Source of the DNA: Mycobacterium sp. OTB74
GTDB taxonomy: Bacteria; Actinomycetota; Actinomycetes; Mycobacteriales; Mycobacteriaceae
Direction of reading: 5' to 3'
Assembly: GCF_029892685.1 (NCBI RefSeq)
Contig: NZ_JARXVD010000017.1
Coordinates: forward strand, 84,271-148,270
DNA length: 64,000 bases
Part shown: positions 42,381 to 51,465 of the stretch, piece after piece
Numbering within the stretch: position 1 is the stretch's first letter
Layout of the letters: every line of letters begins with the position of its first letter
Made by a program: the position numbers and the translations under genes
The notes under the pieces: model-generated
What the model was told of the DNA's origin: nothing
Databases searched by the model: none
Seen by the model: only the letters and a program-made list of their open reading frames with translations

Positions 42381-44957
42381 ATGTCCGTGCCGCCGCCCCC
42401 ATCGCCAGTCCCTCTCCTAGACGACCCAGAGGACCTGTCCGCGCTGCGCGCTCGCAGCGCGGATCCTGACGCGCTGTTCACCGATTTCGCCGCCTGGGCC
42501 GAGGCCAACGGCACGGTGCTGTACCCGGCACAGGAAGAGGCGCTGATCGAGTTGGTCAGCGGTGCCAACGTCATCCTGGCTACACCGACCGGGTCAGGTA
42601 AGTCACTTGTGGCCACCGGAGCGCTCTATGCGACGCTGGCGGCTGGTGCGGACGCGAGGAGCAAGACAGGCGTCGGCCGCAGCTACTACACGGCGCCGAT
42701 CAAAGCCCTCGTCAGCGAGAAGTTCTTCGCGCTGTGCGACATATTCGGCGCGGTGAACGTCGGCATGCTCACCGGCGACGCCGCGGTCAACTCCGCTGCA
42801 CCGATCATCGCCTGCACGGCCGAAGTGCTGGCCAACATTGCGCTGCGTGAGGGCGCACAGGCCGATATCGGCCTGGTGGTGATGGACGAGTTCCACTTCT
42901 ACGGCGACCCCGACCGCGGCTGGGCCTGGCAAGTGCCGCTGCTGGAGTTGCCGCGCGCCCAGTTCCTATTGATGTCGGCGACGCTCGGTGACGTCACTTT
43001 CCTGCGCGAAGACCTCACCCGCCGCACCGGGCGGCCGACAGCTCTGGTCACCGGCGCCCAGCGTCCGGTGCCGCTGTTCTACTCCTACGCGACAACGCCG
43101 ATGCACGAGACGATCCAGGATCTGCTCGACACCAAACAGGCCCCGATCTACGTCGTGCATTTCACCCAGGCCTCAGCACTGGAACGCGCACAGGCGTTGA
43201 TGAGCGTCAACGTCAGCACCAAGGAAGAGAAGGCGGCGATCGCCGAAACCATTGGTGCGTTTCGTTTTTCGTCTGCTTTCGGGTCGACGCTGTCGCGGCT
43301 GGTCCGCCATGGCATCGGGGTCCACCACGCCGGGATGCTGCCGAAATACCGGCGACTGGTCGAACAGCTCGCCCAGGCCGGCCTGCTTAAAGTCATATGT
43401 GGCACCGACACCCTCGGCGTCGGCATCAACGTGCCGATCCGCACCGTGGTGTTCTCGGCGCTGTCGAAGTACGACGGCACCCGCACTCGACTGCTCAACG
43501 CCCGTGAGTTCCACCAGATCGCGGGCCGAGCGGGGCGCGCCGGCTACGACACCGCGGGGACCGTCGTCGTACAGGCACCCGAACACGAGGTGGAGAACCT
43601 CAAACAATTCGCCAAGGTTGCCGACGATCCGAAGAAGCGGCGAAAACTGGTGCGCCGCAAGGCTCCCGAAGGCATGGTGCCGTGGAGCGAGACCACCATG
43701 ATCCGGCTGGTCGACGCTGCGCCAGAGGCACTGACCAGCAACATGCGGGTATCCACGGCCATGATCCTCGACGTCGTCGACCGACCCGGCGATCCGTTCG
43801 TGGCCATGCGTCGATTACTCACCGACAACCATGAACCGCGCAAGAAGCAGCTCAGGCTGATCCGCGAGGCGGTCGGCATCGCCCGCTCACTGCTGCAGGC
43901 CGGTGTACTGGAACGGCTGCCGGAGCCCCTTCCCGACGGCAGGCGTTATCGCCTTACGGTCGACCTACCACCCGACTTCGCGCTCAACCAGCCGCTGTCC
44001 ACGTTCGCGCTGGCGGCAATCGACCTGCTCGACGTGGAAGCCGAAACCTATGCGCTGGATGTAGTTTCGGTGATCGAAGCGACGCTGGAGGACCCGCGCC
44101 AGATTCTCGCCGCCCAGTTGAACAAGGCCAGGGGCGAAGCCGTCGCGCAGATGAAGGCCGACGGCATCGAGTACGACGAGCGGATCGAGTTGCTCGACGA
44201 CATCAGCTATCCCAAGCCGCTTGATGAACTGCTCAGTCACGCGTTTGAGATGTATCTGCGCAGCAACCCGTGGGCCGCGGACGGCCGCTTGTCCCCCAAA
44301 TCGATCGTGCGCGAAATGTGGGAGCGCGCAATGACATTCCGGGAGTTCGTCAGCGGCTACGGGTTGACGCGCTCCGAGGGCGCGGTGCTCCGTTACCTGT
44401 CGGATGCCTACAAGGCGCTGCGGTCGGGCGTGCCGTCCGCTGCACGCACCGAAGACGTCACCGACATCGTTGAATGGCTAGGTGAGCTTGTCCGCCAAGT
44501 GGATTCGAGTCTGCTGGACGAGTGGGAGGAGCTGACCAGCGGCGCAGAGCCGCACCAGGCTCCGGTCGCGGTGCCGGTGCGAGTGCTCACCGCCAACACC
44601 CGCGCCTTCACTGCGATGGTGCGCAACGCGTTGTTCAGGCGGGTCGAGCTGTTCGCCGCGGAGGGTTGGGACGAGCTCGGCGAGCTCGACGGAATCTCCG
44701 GTTGGACCGCGCAACGCTGGGAAGCATTGGGGGCCAGCTACTTCGACGAACATTCCGACATGGGTATCGGTGCGGACGCCCGCGGTCCGGCAATGCTGGT
44801 CTTCGACAGGCAGTGTGACGTCTGGCGAGTACGGCAGATCCTCGACGACCCGGCAGGGGACCATGACTGGGGGTTCGAGGTCGAGGTGGATCTCGCGGCC
44901 TCTAATGAGGCTGGGTCAGCGGTGCTGCGGTTGATCGACGCCGGGCGGTTGGACTAG
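42381..44957 (+). CDS. Ski2-like DEAD/DEAH helicase with DUF3516
   Basis: An 858-residue superfamily 2 helicase: Q-like AQEEALIEL, Walker A ATPTGSGKS (~70), motif II MDEFHFYGD (~170), motif III MSATLGD (~200), and motif VI QIAGRAGRAGYD (~380). A long C-terminal DUF3516 region (~400-858) follows. These actinobacterial proteins resemble Ski2/Mtr4 RNA helicases and probably act in RNA turnover. The frame is intact and full length, converging with the disrupted gene downstream. Confidence 0.85.
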   Translation: MSVPPPPSPVPLLDDPEDLSALRARSADPDALFTDFAAWAEANGTVLYPAQEEALIELVSGANVILATPTGSGKSLVATGALYATLAAGADARSKTGVGRSYYTAPIKALVSEKFFALCDIFGAVNVGMLTGDAAVNSAAPIIACTAEVLANIALREGAQADIGLVVMDEFHFYGDPDRGWAWQVPLLELPRAQFLLMSATLGDVTFLREDLTRRTGRPTALVTGAQRPVPLFYSYATTPMHETIQDLLDTKQAPIYVVHFTQASALERAQALMSVNVSTKEEKAAIAETIGAFRFSSAFGSTLSRLVRHGIGVHHAGMLPKYRRLVEQLAQAGLLKVICGTDTLGVGINVPIRTVVFSALSKYDGTRTRLLNAREFHQIAGRAGRAGYDTAGTVVVQAPEHEVENLKQFAKVADDPKKRRKLVRRKAPEGMVPWSETTMIRLVDAAPEALTSNMRVSTAMILDVVDRPGDPFVAMRRLLTDNHEPRKKQLRLIREAVGIARSLLQAGVLERLPEPLPDGRRYRLTVDLPPDFALNQPLSTFALAAIDLLDVEAETYALDVVSVIEATLEDPRQILAAQLNKARGEAVAQMKADGIEYDERIELLDDISYPKPLDELLSHAFEMYLRSNPWAADGRLSPKSIVREMWERAMTFREFVSGYGLTRSEGAVLRYLSDAYKALRSGVPSAARTEDVTDIVEWLGELVRQVDSSLLDEWEELTSGAEPHQAPVAVPVRVLTANTRAFTAMVRNALFRRVELFAAEGWDELGELDGISGWTAQRWEALGASYFDEHSDMGIGADARGPAMLVFDRQCDVWRVRQILDDPAGDHDWGFEVEVDLAASNEAGSAVLRLIDAGRLD

Positions 44958-44969
44958 GCGTCCCGAGTC

Positions 44970-46302
44970 TCAACTCTTATCCAGCGCCATGTTCAACGCT
45001 GTTTCGTCGCCGACCAATTCGCCCTTGTCCGACCAGGCTCCCGACACGTACCACAGCGTGCCGTCGGAGGTGCCGGCATACAGGATGGCGCCGCGGTCGC
45101 CTTCGCCGAACACGACGGTGGGCCGGGTCCCGATCCGCGTCAACGCCCCCGTCCTCGGATCTGCCCGGCTCAGTTCGAATTCCGTGCCGTGCACGGCACC
45201 CGAGCTATCTCGGCGACCGGTTACGTACCACACAGCTTGGGCTGGGTGGTGCCCTCGTAGGCGATCGCCACCAGACCGTCGTCGCTTAGCGCCACCGACG
45301 GCCAGTAGCCGCGCCGCGTGTCGCCCTCAGTCAGCCGGTGTTCGCGGGGGTCGGCGATCTGCCCCGACGCGGCAAGGGATCCCGTGACGTACCACTGAGA
45401 AAGGCGGTGAGGTTGATCTGGCGGGTGAACTCCAGTCGCACGGGACCGAGGCGGCCGGTCGCCGCATAAAGGTTCTTGTGCGCGGAGGCCCACGTGATCA
45501 ACGCCGCCGATCCACGCACGGCCAGCGCCGGTGAACTCCCTCTCGGATGCTGGTCGCCCAGCACGCGGAGCGTGGCCTCGAGGTCGTCATGGCGGGTGTT
45601 CTGCGCGTCTGTGCCAGTCGACAGGATCGCGCGGATGTCATCGTCGCCCAGATTGTCGCTGTGGTACCAGATCCGCACGTTGGCTTGTGGATCGTGGTGG
45701 CGGGCGTTGACCTGACCATTCTCCGCACCGTCATCATGGTGAAACAGCGTCCACCGAAACGGCACCGGGGGGTCGGAGAGGTTGACGATCTGCCCGTCGG
45801 CGTAGTGCAGGTCCTCCTTGATCGCCAGCGAATCGAGACCTGCGTCCTTGAATCGGCCGTAAAACTGGTCAGTTCTGCCGCTGAGTAGAAAAGTCACCGG
45901 GCGCGGGGCACCGCCCCTGTGGACGGCCGTGCTCAGGTGATCTTGGAATTGCTGCAGCAGAGGAAAAAGGTTGTCCGCCACTGGATCCGACGGATCCATG
46001 ATCTCCAGCACGACGAAGAACTGCTTGCCGTCGGCGTACACAGTCGGCTTGTCGCCCTTGCGGGCCAAGATGAGGTTCATTACCTCCGTGAACGTCGGGC
46101 TGGCCCCACTGACCTGGGCGTCGTCATGGGCGCTGACGACGGCACGGTCTTGCGCACGCCAACGCAGGTGCAACTCCAGGCAGGACACACCGTGGTCCAT
46201 TGCCCAGCTGTACCACCGCAGTAGATCGGGCCCGAATTCGGGCGGATGGTCGTAGCACAGCACCAGTCGCGGGTGTGGGAACTCATGGATATAGCTGGGC
46301 AT
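44970..46302 (-). pseudogene. Frameshifted phosphodiesterase-like protein with WYVTG repeats
   Basis: Three minus-strand frames read as one protein if two single-base losses are repaired. Frame 1 (46302 to ~45400) starts after AGGAGGAG and has a PLC/GDPD-like front (GVSCLELHLRWR, VVSAHDD). It shifts at FL|QWYVTG to frame 2 (~45400-45235), then at QPKL|WYVTG to frame 3 (to 44970). Both breaks fall immediately before a repeated (Q/L)WYVTG unit; a further copy reads TLWYVSG. The C-terminal repeats look like beta-propeller blades. It could be a true pseudogene or carry two assembly errors. Confidence 0.65.
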
Positions 46303-46628
46303 TTACTCCTCCTGCCCGTGCGACCCCGGAGTCAGCGACCCGTTATCGGGCGTGTCGCGGAGCCGCTTTCCGACGGACTCATCGTCGCGTTGATCTGCGC
46401 GGGAATCGTCAGTAATGCACTACCTGTTTTCGAGTTCGAAGTGTTGATAAACCTCCGACTCTCCCGTCTCCAGGCACCGCGTGATCCTCGGCACCAGTCC
46501 CGGGCTGCCCCAGCAGAATTCAAGTAGTCACCTACTCGCGCGCATCAAAGGCTGACGGGATGACGATGGTCACCATGCCGGTGTGGACTTACCCGCCCGG
46601 CCCCTCGGCGCACGAAGAGGTGACGGTC

Positions 46629-48056
46629 ATGGCGAGCGGACGGATACGACAAGACGTGTGGGGCCTGTCGGTCAAGACGGCGCAAGCCGCCCAGACCCAG
46701 TCGTGGCACCCAGTCCTCGACGGGTACGCCCGCGCGGTCGCGGCGATGCAGAGTCTGCCCGACAGCCAAGTGAATTCGTGGCTGTGGGCGGCCAACATCC
46801 ACGGCATTCCGCCGGGGACCCCGGCGAACGCGTGGTGGGACCAGTGCGCGCACGGCAGCCACTTCTTTCTGCCGTGGCACCGCGGGTACCTGCGCTGGTT
46901 CGAGAAAGTCGTCCAGGCGCAGATCGGTGATGACACCTGGGCGCTGCCATACTGGGACTACTCCGACCCCAACAACCCGAACGCCACGCAGATCCCGCCC
47001 GAATTCACTGTGCCGACCCGCGTCGTCAACGGCGTATCCGTGGCCAACTCGCTTTTCCTCGACGCCACCGACCGGCCCGGCCAACCCGCCGTCGAGGACG
47101 TCGACATCGTCACTGCGCTGGCGGAAACCTTGTACGTCGACGACCCGATGCAGGGCTTCGGTGGCGTCACCGGACCCGAGCCGACCCACGGTCTGCTCGA
47201 ACAGCTGCCGCATGACTTCGTGCACGTCGACATCGGCGGTGACACCGGCCTGATGCGCACTCCCAGCTTGGCGGCGCGCGATCCGATCTTCTGGCTGCAC
47301 CACTCGAACATCGATCGGCTGTGGGAGGTCTGGCGGGGTCTGCGCGGATCGATCGAACTGACCGCCCAGACCGGGATCCCGGCCGACGTCGTGACCGAGT
47401 GGACCAGCACAGACTTCGCCTACGGCGGACCGCACGCCAACGTCAAGTATTCGATCAACCAGCTACTCGACCTGACCAATACGGCGTTGAATTACGGCTA
47501 CGAAGTGACCACGCTTGCGCCGTCGCTGCTGGCCCAAGTGCAGGCAAACCGAGGACAGGAAGCACCATCGATCATGGCATTCGAGGACGCCGCGACTCCC
47601 CCACCTCCAAGCGAGCCGTGGCACCCGGTCGCGGCAACACCGGCCACCACAAAGGTCACCGGCACCGGAACCCAACAGACCCTGACATTCGACCAGCGTC
47701 AGCTCGGGCTCCTCGCTCAGCCGGCTGCAGCGCCCCCGTCGGGACTGCTCATCAAACTGAGCGGAGTGCGAGCACCCGTCGACTGCTACAACGTTTATTT
47801 CGTCGAAGTCGCCGCCAGCCCCGGCGCCCCCACGCACCGCGCCGGCCGGTTCGCGACGTTCGGCCTGTGCGGCACACCCCCGGACGAGACGCGCAACTAC
47901 GTGATAGATGCGTCGGCGGTGATCAATGACCTTGTCGCAGACGGCTGGACGGGCGACCGACTAGTGGTCCACGTGATACCCGACACTCAGGGCGCCACCC
48001 CAGATCCGGCACGCGAGCTTCACGTCAGCCAGATCACCGTGTACCAGCAGCGATGA
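46629..48056 (+). CDS. Type 3 copper tyrosinase
   Basis: A 475-residue (498 from the ATG at 46560) binuclear copper oxidase. CuA ligands are in NIHGIPP, CAHGSH and LPWHRGYLRWFE (H-x8-H spacing). The Cys two residues before the second His matches the Cys-His thioether of fungal tyrosinases. CuB ligands are in PHDFVHVDIGG and WLHHSNIDRLW. A C-terminal domain (~340-498) may shield the site. It oxidises phenols to quinones. No signal peptide is visible. GAGGTGAC before 46629 favours that start. It is coupled by ATGA to the DUF2182 gene. Confidence 0.87.
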   Translation: MASGRIRQDVWGLSVKTAQAAQTQSWHPVLDGYARAVAAMQSLPDSQVNSWLWAANIHGIPPGTPANAWWDQCAHGSHFFLPWHRGYLRWFEKVVQAQIGDDTWALPYWDYSDPNNPNATQIPPEFTVPTRVVNGVSVANSLFLDATDRPGQPAVEDVDIVTALAETLYVDDPMQGFGGVTGPEPTHGLLEQLPHDFVHVDIGGDTGLMRTPSLAARDPIFWLHHSNIDRLWEVWRGLRGSIELTAQTGIPADVVTEWTSTDFAYGGPHANVKYSINQLLDLTNTALNYGYEVTTLAPSLLAQVQANRGQEAPSIMAFEDAATPPPPSEPWHPVAATPATTKVTGTGTQQTLTFDQRQLGLLAQPAAAPPSGLLIKLSGVRAPVDCYNVYFVEVAASPGAPTHRAGRFATFGLCGTPPDETRNYVIDASAVINDLVADGWTGDRLVVHVIPDTQGATPDPARELHVSQITVYQQR

Positions 48057-48874
48057 GCACCGCGGCGGTGACGACCCGGGCGCGGACATTGGCCCGCACC
48101 CGACCCGGCTGGTGGCTGACCGCGGCGGCCGGCTTGGCCTGGGCCGTGATGATCGCCGACACCGTCACCGGTTCGAACCACGAACACGATCGGATGGCAG
48201 ACCCGTCGAAGACCATGCCCGGCATGGACATGTCCGGGATGACCATGTCGGACATGGGTTCTCACGCACCCGCCCAGCCGGTGCCCAGTCACTTTATCGC
48301 CGATCTAAGTGTCTGGAGCGGGCACTGGTTGCTGATGGTGGTGGCGATGATGTGGCCGCTGTACGCCCTGCCGGCGGCCGGCGTAGCGCGGGCCAGCTTC
48401 CGGCGCTGGCGGCCTGCCACCGTGACTGCCTACGTCGGTGCCATCACCCTGCTGTGGCTGGCCGTCGGCGTCGTGGCGCGGACGGGTTACCACTTGGTCG
48501 AACCCGTGACACCGGCCCGGCTGTGGTCCGCGGCCTGGCTGGTGCTCGCCGCGGCTGCGACCCGGTCGGTATGGCGGGCTCGGCTACTGCGAACCTGTGG
48601 GCGCCTCGGGGTGGTCGCGCCTGCCGGATGGCGCGGCCTACGCACCGCCGCGGAATGTGGACTGCAGGCTTGGCCGCGTTGCGCGTTGCTGTGCGGCCCA
48701 GTGATGCTGGCGATGGTCGCCACGCATTCGCTACCCCTGATGATCAGTGGGTCGGCCGCGGTGTGGTGGGAGCAGCGGCACCCGCGGACCTGGCGTGATC
48801 CGGTGCCCGCCGCCGTACTCGCTGTCACCGCTGTCGTACTTGCAGCCGCCGTGTGGTGGCCGACGCACTGGTAA
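48053..48874 (+). CDS. DUF2182 membrane protein with Met-rich loop
   Basis: A 273-residue protein with about six membrane helices. Between helix 1 and 2 lies a Met/His-rich loop, MPGMDMSGMTMSDMG plus NHEHD upstream, typical of copper-binding sites. WSGHWLLMVVAMMWPL is the DUF2182 (predicted metal-binding integral membrane) signature. Its start overlaps the tyrosinase stop (ATGA), strongly suggesting that it supplies copper to, or partners with, the tyrosinase. Confidence 0.83.
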   Translation: MSTAAVTTRARTLARTRPGWWLTAAAGLAWAVMIADTVTGSNHEHDRMADPSKTMPGMDMSGMTMSDMGSHAPAQPVPSHFIADLSVWSGHWLLMVVAMMWPLYALPAAGVARASFRRWRPATVTAYVGAITLLWLAVGVVARTGYHLVEPVTPARLWSAAWLVLAAAATRSVWRARLLRTCGRLGVVAPAGWRGLRTAAECGLQAWPRCALLCGPVMLAMVATHSLPLMISGSAAVWWEQRHPRTWRDPVPAAVLAVTAVVLAAAVWWPTHW

Positions 48875-48895
48875 CGCGAGCTAGTCCACCGATCG

Positions 48896-49066
48896 TTACG
48901 ACGGCGTCAGGCCACCCGTCACCAAGGCGTAGCAACTGGCAATGGTCTCCAGTCGAGACAGACGCGAATCCTGATTTCGCTGTAGGGATTCCAGCTCTGT
49001 AGCTTCACGAAGGATCGCCTGGTATAGGAAAGAAGCCGCCTTGTCCCTGTCGTCCACAACAGCCAT
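48896..49066 (-). CDS. Small hypothetical protein
   Basis: A 56-residue acidic, helical protein (MAVVDDRDKAASFLYQAILR...) with no signal or domain. The start at 49066 is set by GAGAGG. It converges with the DUF2182 gene (21 bp between the stops). The mix of Glu, Leu and Gln suggests a coiled helix; no function can be offered. Confidence 0.5.
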   Translation of the reverse strand: MAVVDDRDKAASFLYQAILREATELESLQRNQDSRLSRLETIASCYALVTGGLTPS

Positions 49067-49183
49067 AACCGTGAATCCTCTCGATCGGCCTTTACCGCGG
49101 AACATGCGGCAGGCACGACCCTAGTACCGCTGCTGAAGTTCGCGGTGTTGGTTTTCTTTGCGCCGGTAGTGGTTTTCGCGGGC

Positions 49184-49501
49184 CTACGACGCCACGGTAA
49201 CGGTGATCCGCACGACCCGGGCGGGCTGGTCTGGTTGCCAGGGCCGCTCCAAGCGGCCGGTGACAACGAAAACACCGGGGTGGTCAGCCTCTACGCGAAG
49301 AAAACCCGACCTGTCAGCACCAACGGACCACGCAGGGTCGACCGTACGTGGGGGCCCGTCTTCTATCTGGCGCACACCGTCGGTCAGCTCGAGCCGCCAA
49401 GAATAACCGGTCGCGGGTCCGTCCGAGATCGGTAACGAGATAGGTTCGTGCTGGCGGCCGGACACATTGATGTCTTCCGCGGAGCGAACCGGTTCGGTCA
49501 C
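49184..49501 (-). CDS. Chagasin-like (I42) protease inhibitor
   Basis: The GTG at 49501 lies 8 nt after AGGAGG and gives a 105-residue protein; an ATG at 49615 gives an unlikely Ala/Ser-rich leader. The three chagasin inhibitory loops are recognisable: DGPATGYSW (the NPTTGY loop), DRSGFLRVEADHPGVF and RLERPWQPDQP (the RPW loop). Such proteins inhibit papain-type cysteine proteases. No signal peptide is present, which is unusual for a bacterial I42 protein. Confidence 0.75.
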   Translation of the reverse strand: MTEPVRSAEDINVSGRQHEPISLPISDGPATGYSWRLELTDGVRQIEDGPPRTVDPAWSVGADRSGFLRVEADHPGVFVVTGRLERPWQPDQPARVVRITVTVAS

Positions 49502-49746
49502 GTGCACTTCCTCCTCTGGATTGCATCGACGATACGCCCGGCCCAGCGAGATCCATTGAGCGTCAACAGCTGCCGATGTCGCTGGGGCCGACGATGCAGA
49601 ACCACACTGCGCCAACCGCTTTCAGCAATTTCACAGTTTAATTTGGGTAGTCGACTACTCGTGCCCTCTGTCGCCCCGTCCCGCAGGATCGAGAAGAACG
49701 CCGCGTGAAGCGCGCGGCCCGTCTCCACTGCCCGGGGAGGGATTCG

Positions 49747-51465
49747 ATGACCACCACACTGCAGGTGTACGCCAACGAGGACGATGTACTGTTGTTCTGG
49801 AGCGTGCCGGCACCGATCCCGGGCTGCCGGGGTTTTGCAATCAACCGCCGCACCACCGACCCGTCCGGCGCGGTCACCGACGCGGTCCTGCCCAACAGGG
49901 TGGGTTTCGCATCCACAACGCCACCGGCGCCGGACGCGGCGTCGCAGACCGAACCGTCGACCGTATGGCCGTTCCAGCGGTTCTCCTGGACCGATCACGG
50001 CGCCGCCCCCGGCGACACGCTGTCGTATCAGGTGGTGCCGATGGTGCGCGACGCCAGCGGCGCACTGGTGGCGCTCACGGACCAAGCCAGCGAGTGGAGC
50101 CCGCCGCGCAACCTGTCCGCACCCGAGGGCGCCCGTTACCGGGCGTTCTTCAACCGGGGATTCGTGATCTCCCAGTTCATGGCCCGCTATCTGGCCGAAA
50201 ACAAGCTCACCCCAAAGGAATTCAAACAAGGCATCGACAGCAAGGACGAGGAGACCATCCGCGCCTTCCTGTCCGGCGGGCTGCGGCCGGCCATGCTCGA
50301 CCAGCTGCACACCGCGGCCAGCAGCACCGACGAGATCTACGCCGCGCTATATGAGCTGTCCGACGACGAGTTGGTGGACGCACTGACCACGCTGGGCCCC
50401 CGCGCTCACCTAGTGCTGTCCAACGGCAGCGTCAATGCCAAGGGCATGAGCGCCGCAGACGCCCGTCAACAAGACGAAAACGCCGATGCTCGGGCTAAGC
50501 TCCTGGCGGCAAGCGTCGATGTCGGCGAGCACGATCGGTTCATCGCACCGGGGGCGTTGGGGCACAACAAGTTTCTGGTCCGCACCGACGCCAACGGCGC
50601 GCCACTGGCCACCTGGACCGGCTCGACCAACTGGACCCCGACCGGACTGTGCACACAACTGAACAACGGCCTGCTCATCGACGACCCGCAGATCGGCCAA
50701 ACCTACCTCGACCAATGGCACCGACTGCGCGACGCCGCCAGCAGCTTCCCCAAGAGCCTGGTGGATTCCAACAGCTCCGCGCATCCGGGGCCCGACGGTT
50801 CCGGCGCGACCGTGTGGTTTACCCGTACCCGCCAGGAGGTCGATCTGGACGCGCTGAAAACTGTCATCGACAGCGCCACCCAGGGAATCCTGTTCTTGAT
50901 GTTCATGCCGGGACCCAAAGGCGTGTTGTCCTACGTGCAGGCGCGGCAGAATGACCCGGGGCTGTATGTGCGCGGCGTGGTTTCGTCACTGCCCAACGGG
51001 CTCGGCGACGAATCGCAAGTCGACGTGAATTTGGTCAACGGCGCACAATCAAATCAGTCGACCCTGAACATCATTCAGCCGGAAGGCATTGAGAACAGCT
51101 TCGCCAACTTTGCCGCCGAGGTCACCCGCAAGCAGTTCCTGTCCCAGATCGGGTACGCCATCATCCACAGCAAGGTCTTGGTCATCGATCCGTTCTCCGA
51201 CAACGCGACCGTCGTCACCGGCAGCCACAATTTCTCCACCTCGGCCAGCGCGAAGAACGACGAAAACTTCATCGTGATCACCGGAGACCGTGCACTGGCT
51301 GAGGCTTACACCGTCAACATCATCTCCGCCTACGAGCACTACCGTTGGCGGGCGTTCCTGACCCAGGATCCGAGCCCGTTCAATGGCCTAGAGGACGACG
51401 ACACGTGGATGGCACCCAAACTCGCATCCTCAGCCGTTGACCGCGCTTTCTTTGACCACACCTGA
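49747..51465 (+). CDS. Phospholipase D-like protein
   Basis: A 572-residue protein with a fibronectin-like N-terminal region (~1-115) and two HKD-type half-sites: LGHNKFLVRTDANG...TGSTNWT (~280-310) and IIHSKVLVIDPF...TGSHNFSTSAS (~475-505), each with His and Lys plus the downstream GS(T/H)N. This is a PLD-superfamily phosphodiesterase acting on lipids or nucleic acid. No signal peptide is seen. GGGGAGGGA sets the start at 49747. Its 3' end overlaps the PE-PPE esterase gene by 127 bp, tail to tail. Confidence 0.8.
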   Translation: MTTTLQVYANEDDVLLFWSVPAPIPGCRGFAINRRTTDPSGAVTDAVLPNRVGFASTTPPAPDAASQTEPSTVWPFQRFSWTDHGAAPGDTLSYQVVPMVRDASGALVALTDQASEWSPPRNLSAPEGARYRAFFNRGFVISQFMARYLAENKLTPKEFKQGIDSKDEETIRAFLSGGLRPAMLDQLHTAASSTDEIYAALYELSDDELVDALTTLGPRAHLVLSNGSVNAKGMSAADARQQDENADARAKLLAASVDVGEHDRFIAPGALGHNKFLVRTDANGAPLATWTGSTNWTPTGLCTQLNNGLLIDDPQIGQTYLDQWHRLRDAASSFPKSLVDSNSSAHPGPDGSGATVWFTRTRQEVDLDALKTVIDSATQGILFLMFMPGPKGVLSYVQARQNDPGLYVRGVVSSLPNGLGDESQVDVNLVNGAQSNQSTLNIIQPEGIENSFANFAAEVTRKQFLSQIGYAIIHSKVLVIDPFSDNATVVTGSHNFSTSASAKNDENFIVITGDRALAEAYTVNIISAYEHYRWRAFLTQDPSPFNGLEDDDTWMAPKLASSAVDRAFFDHT

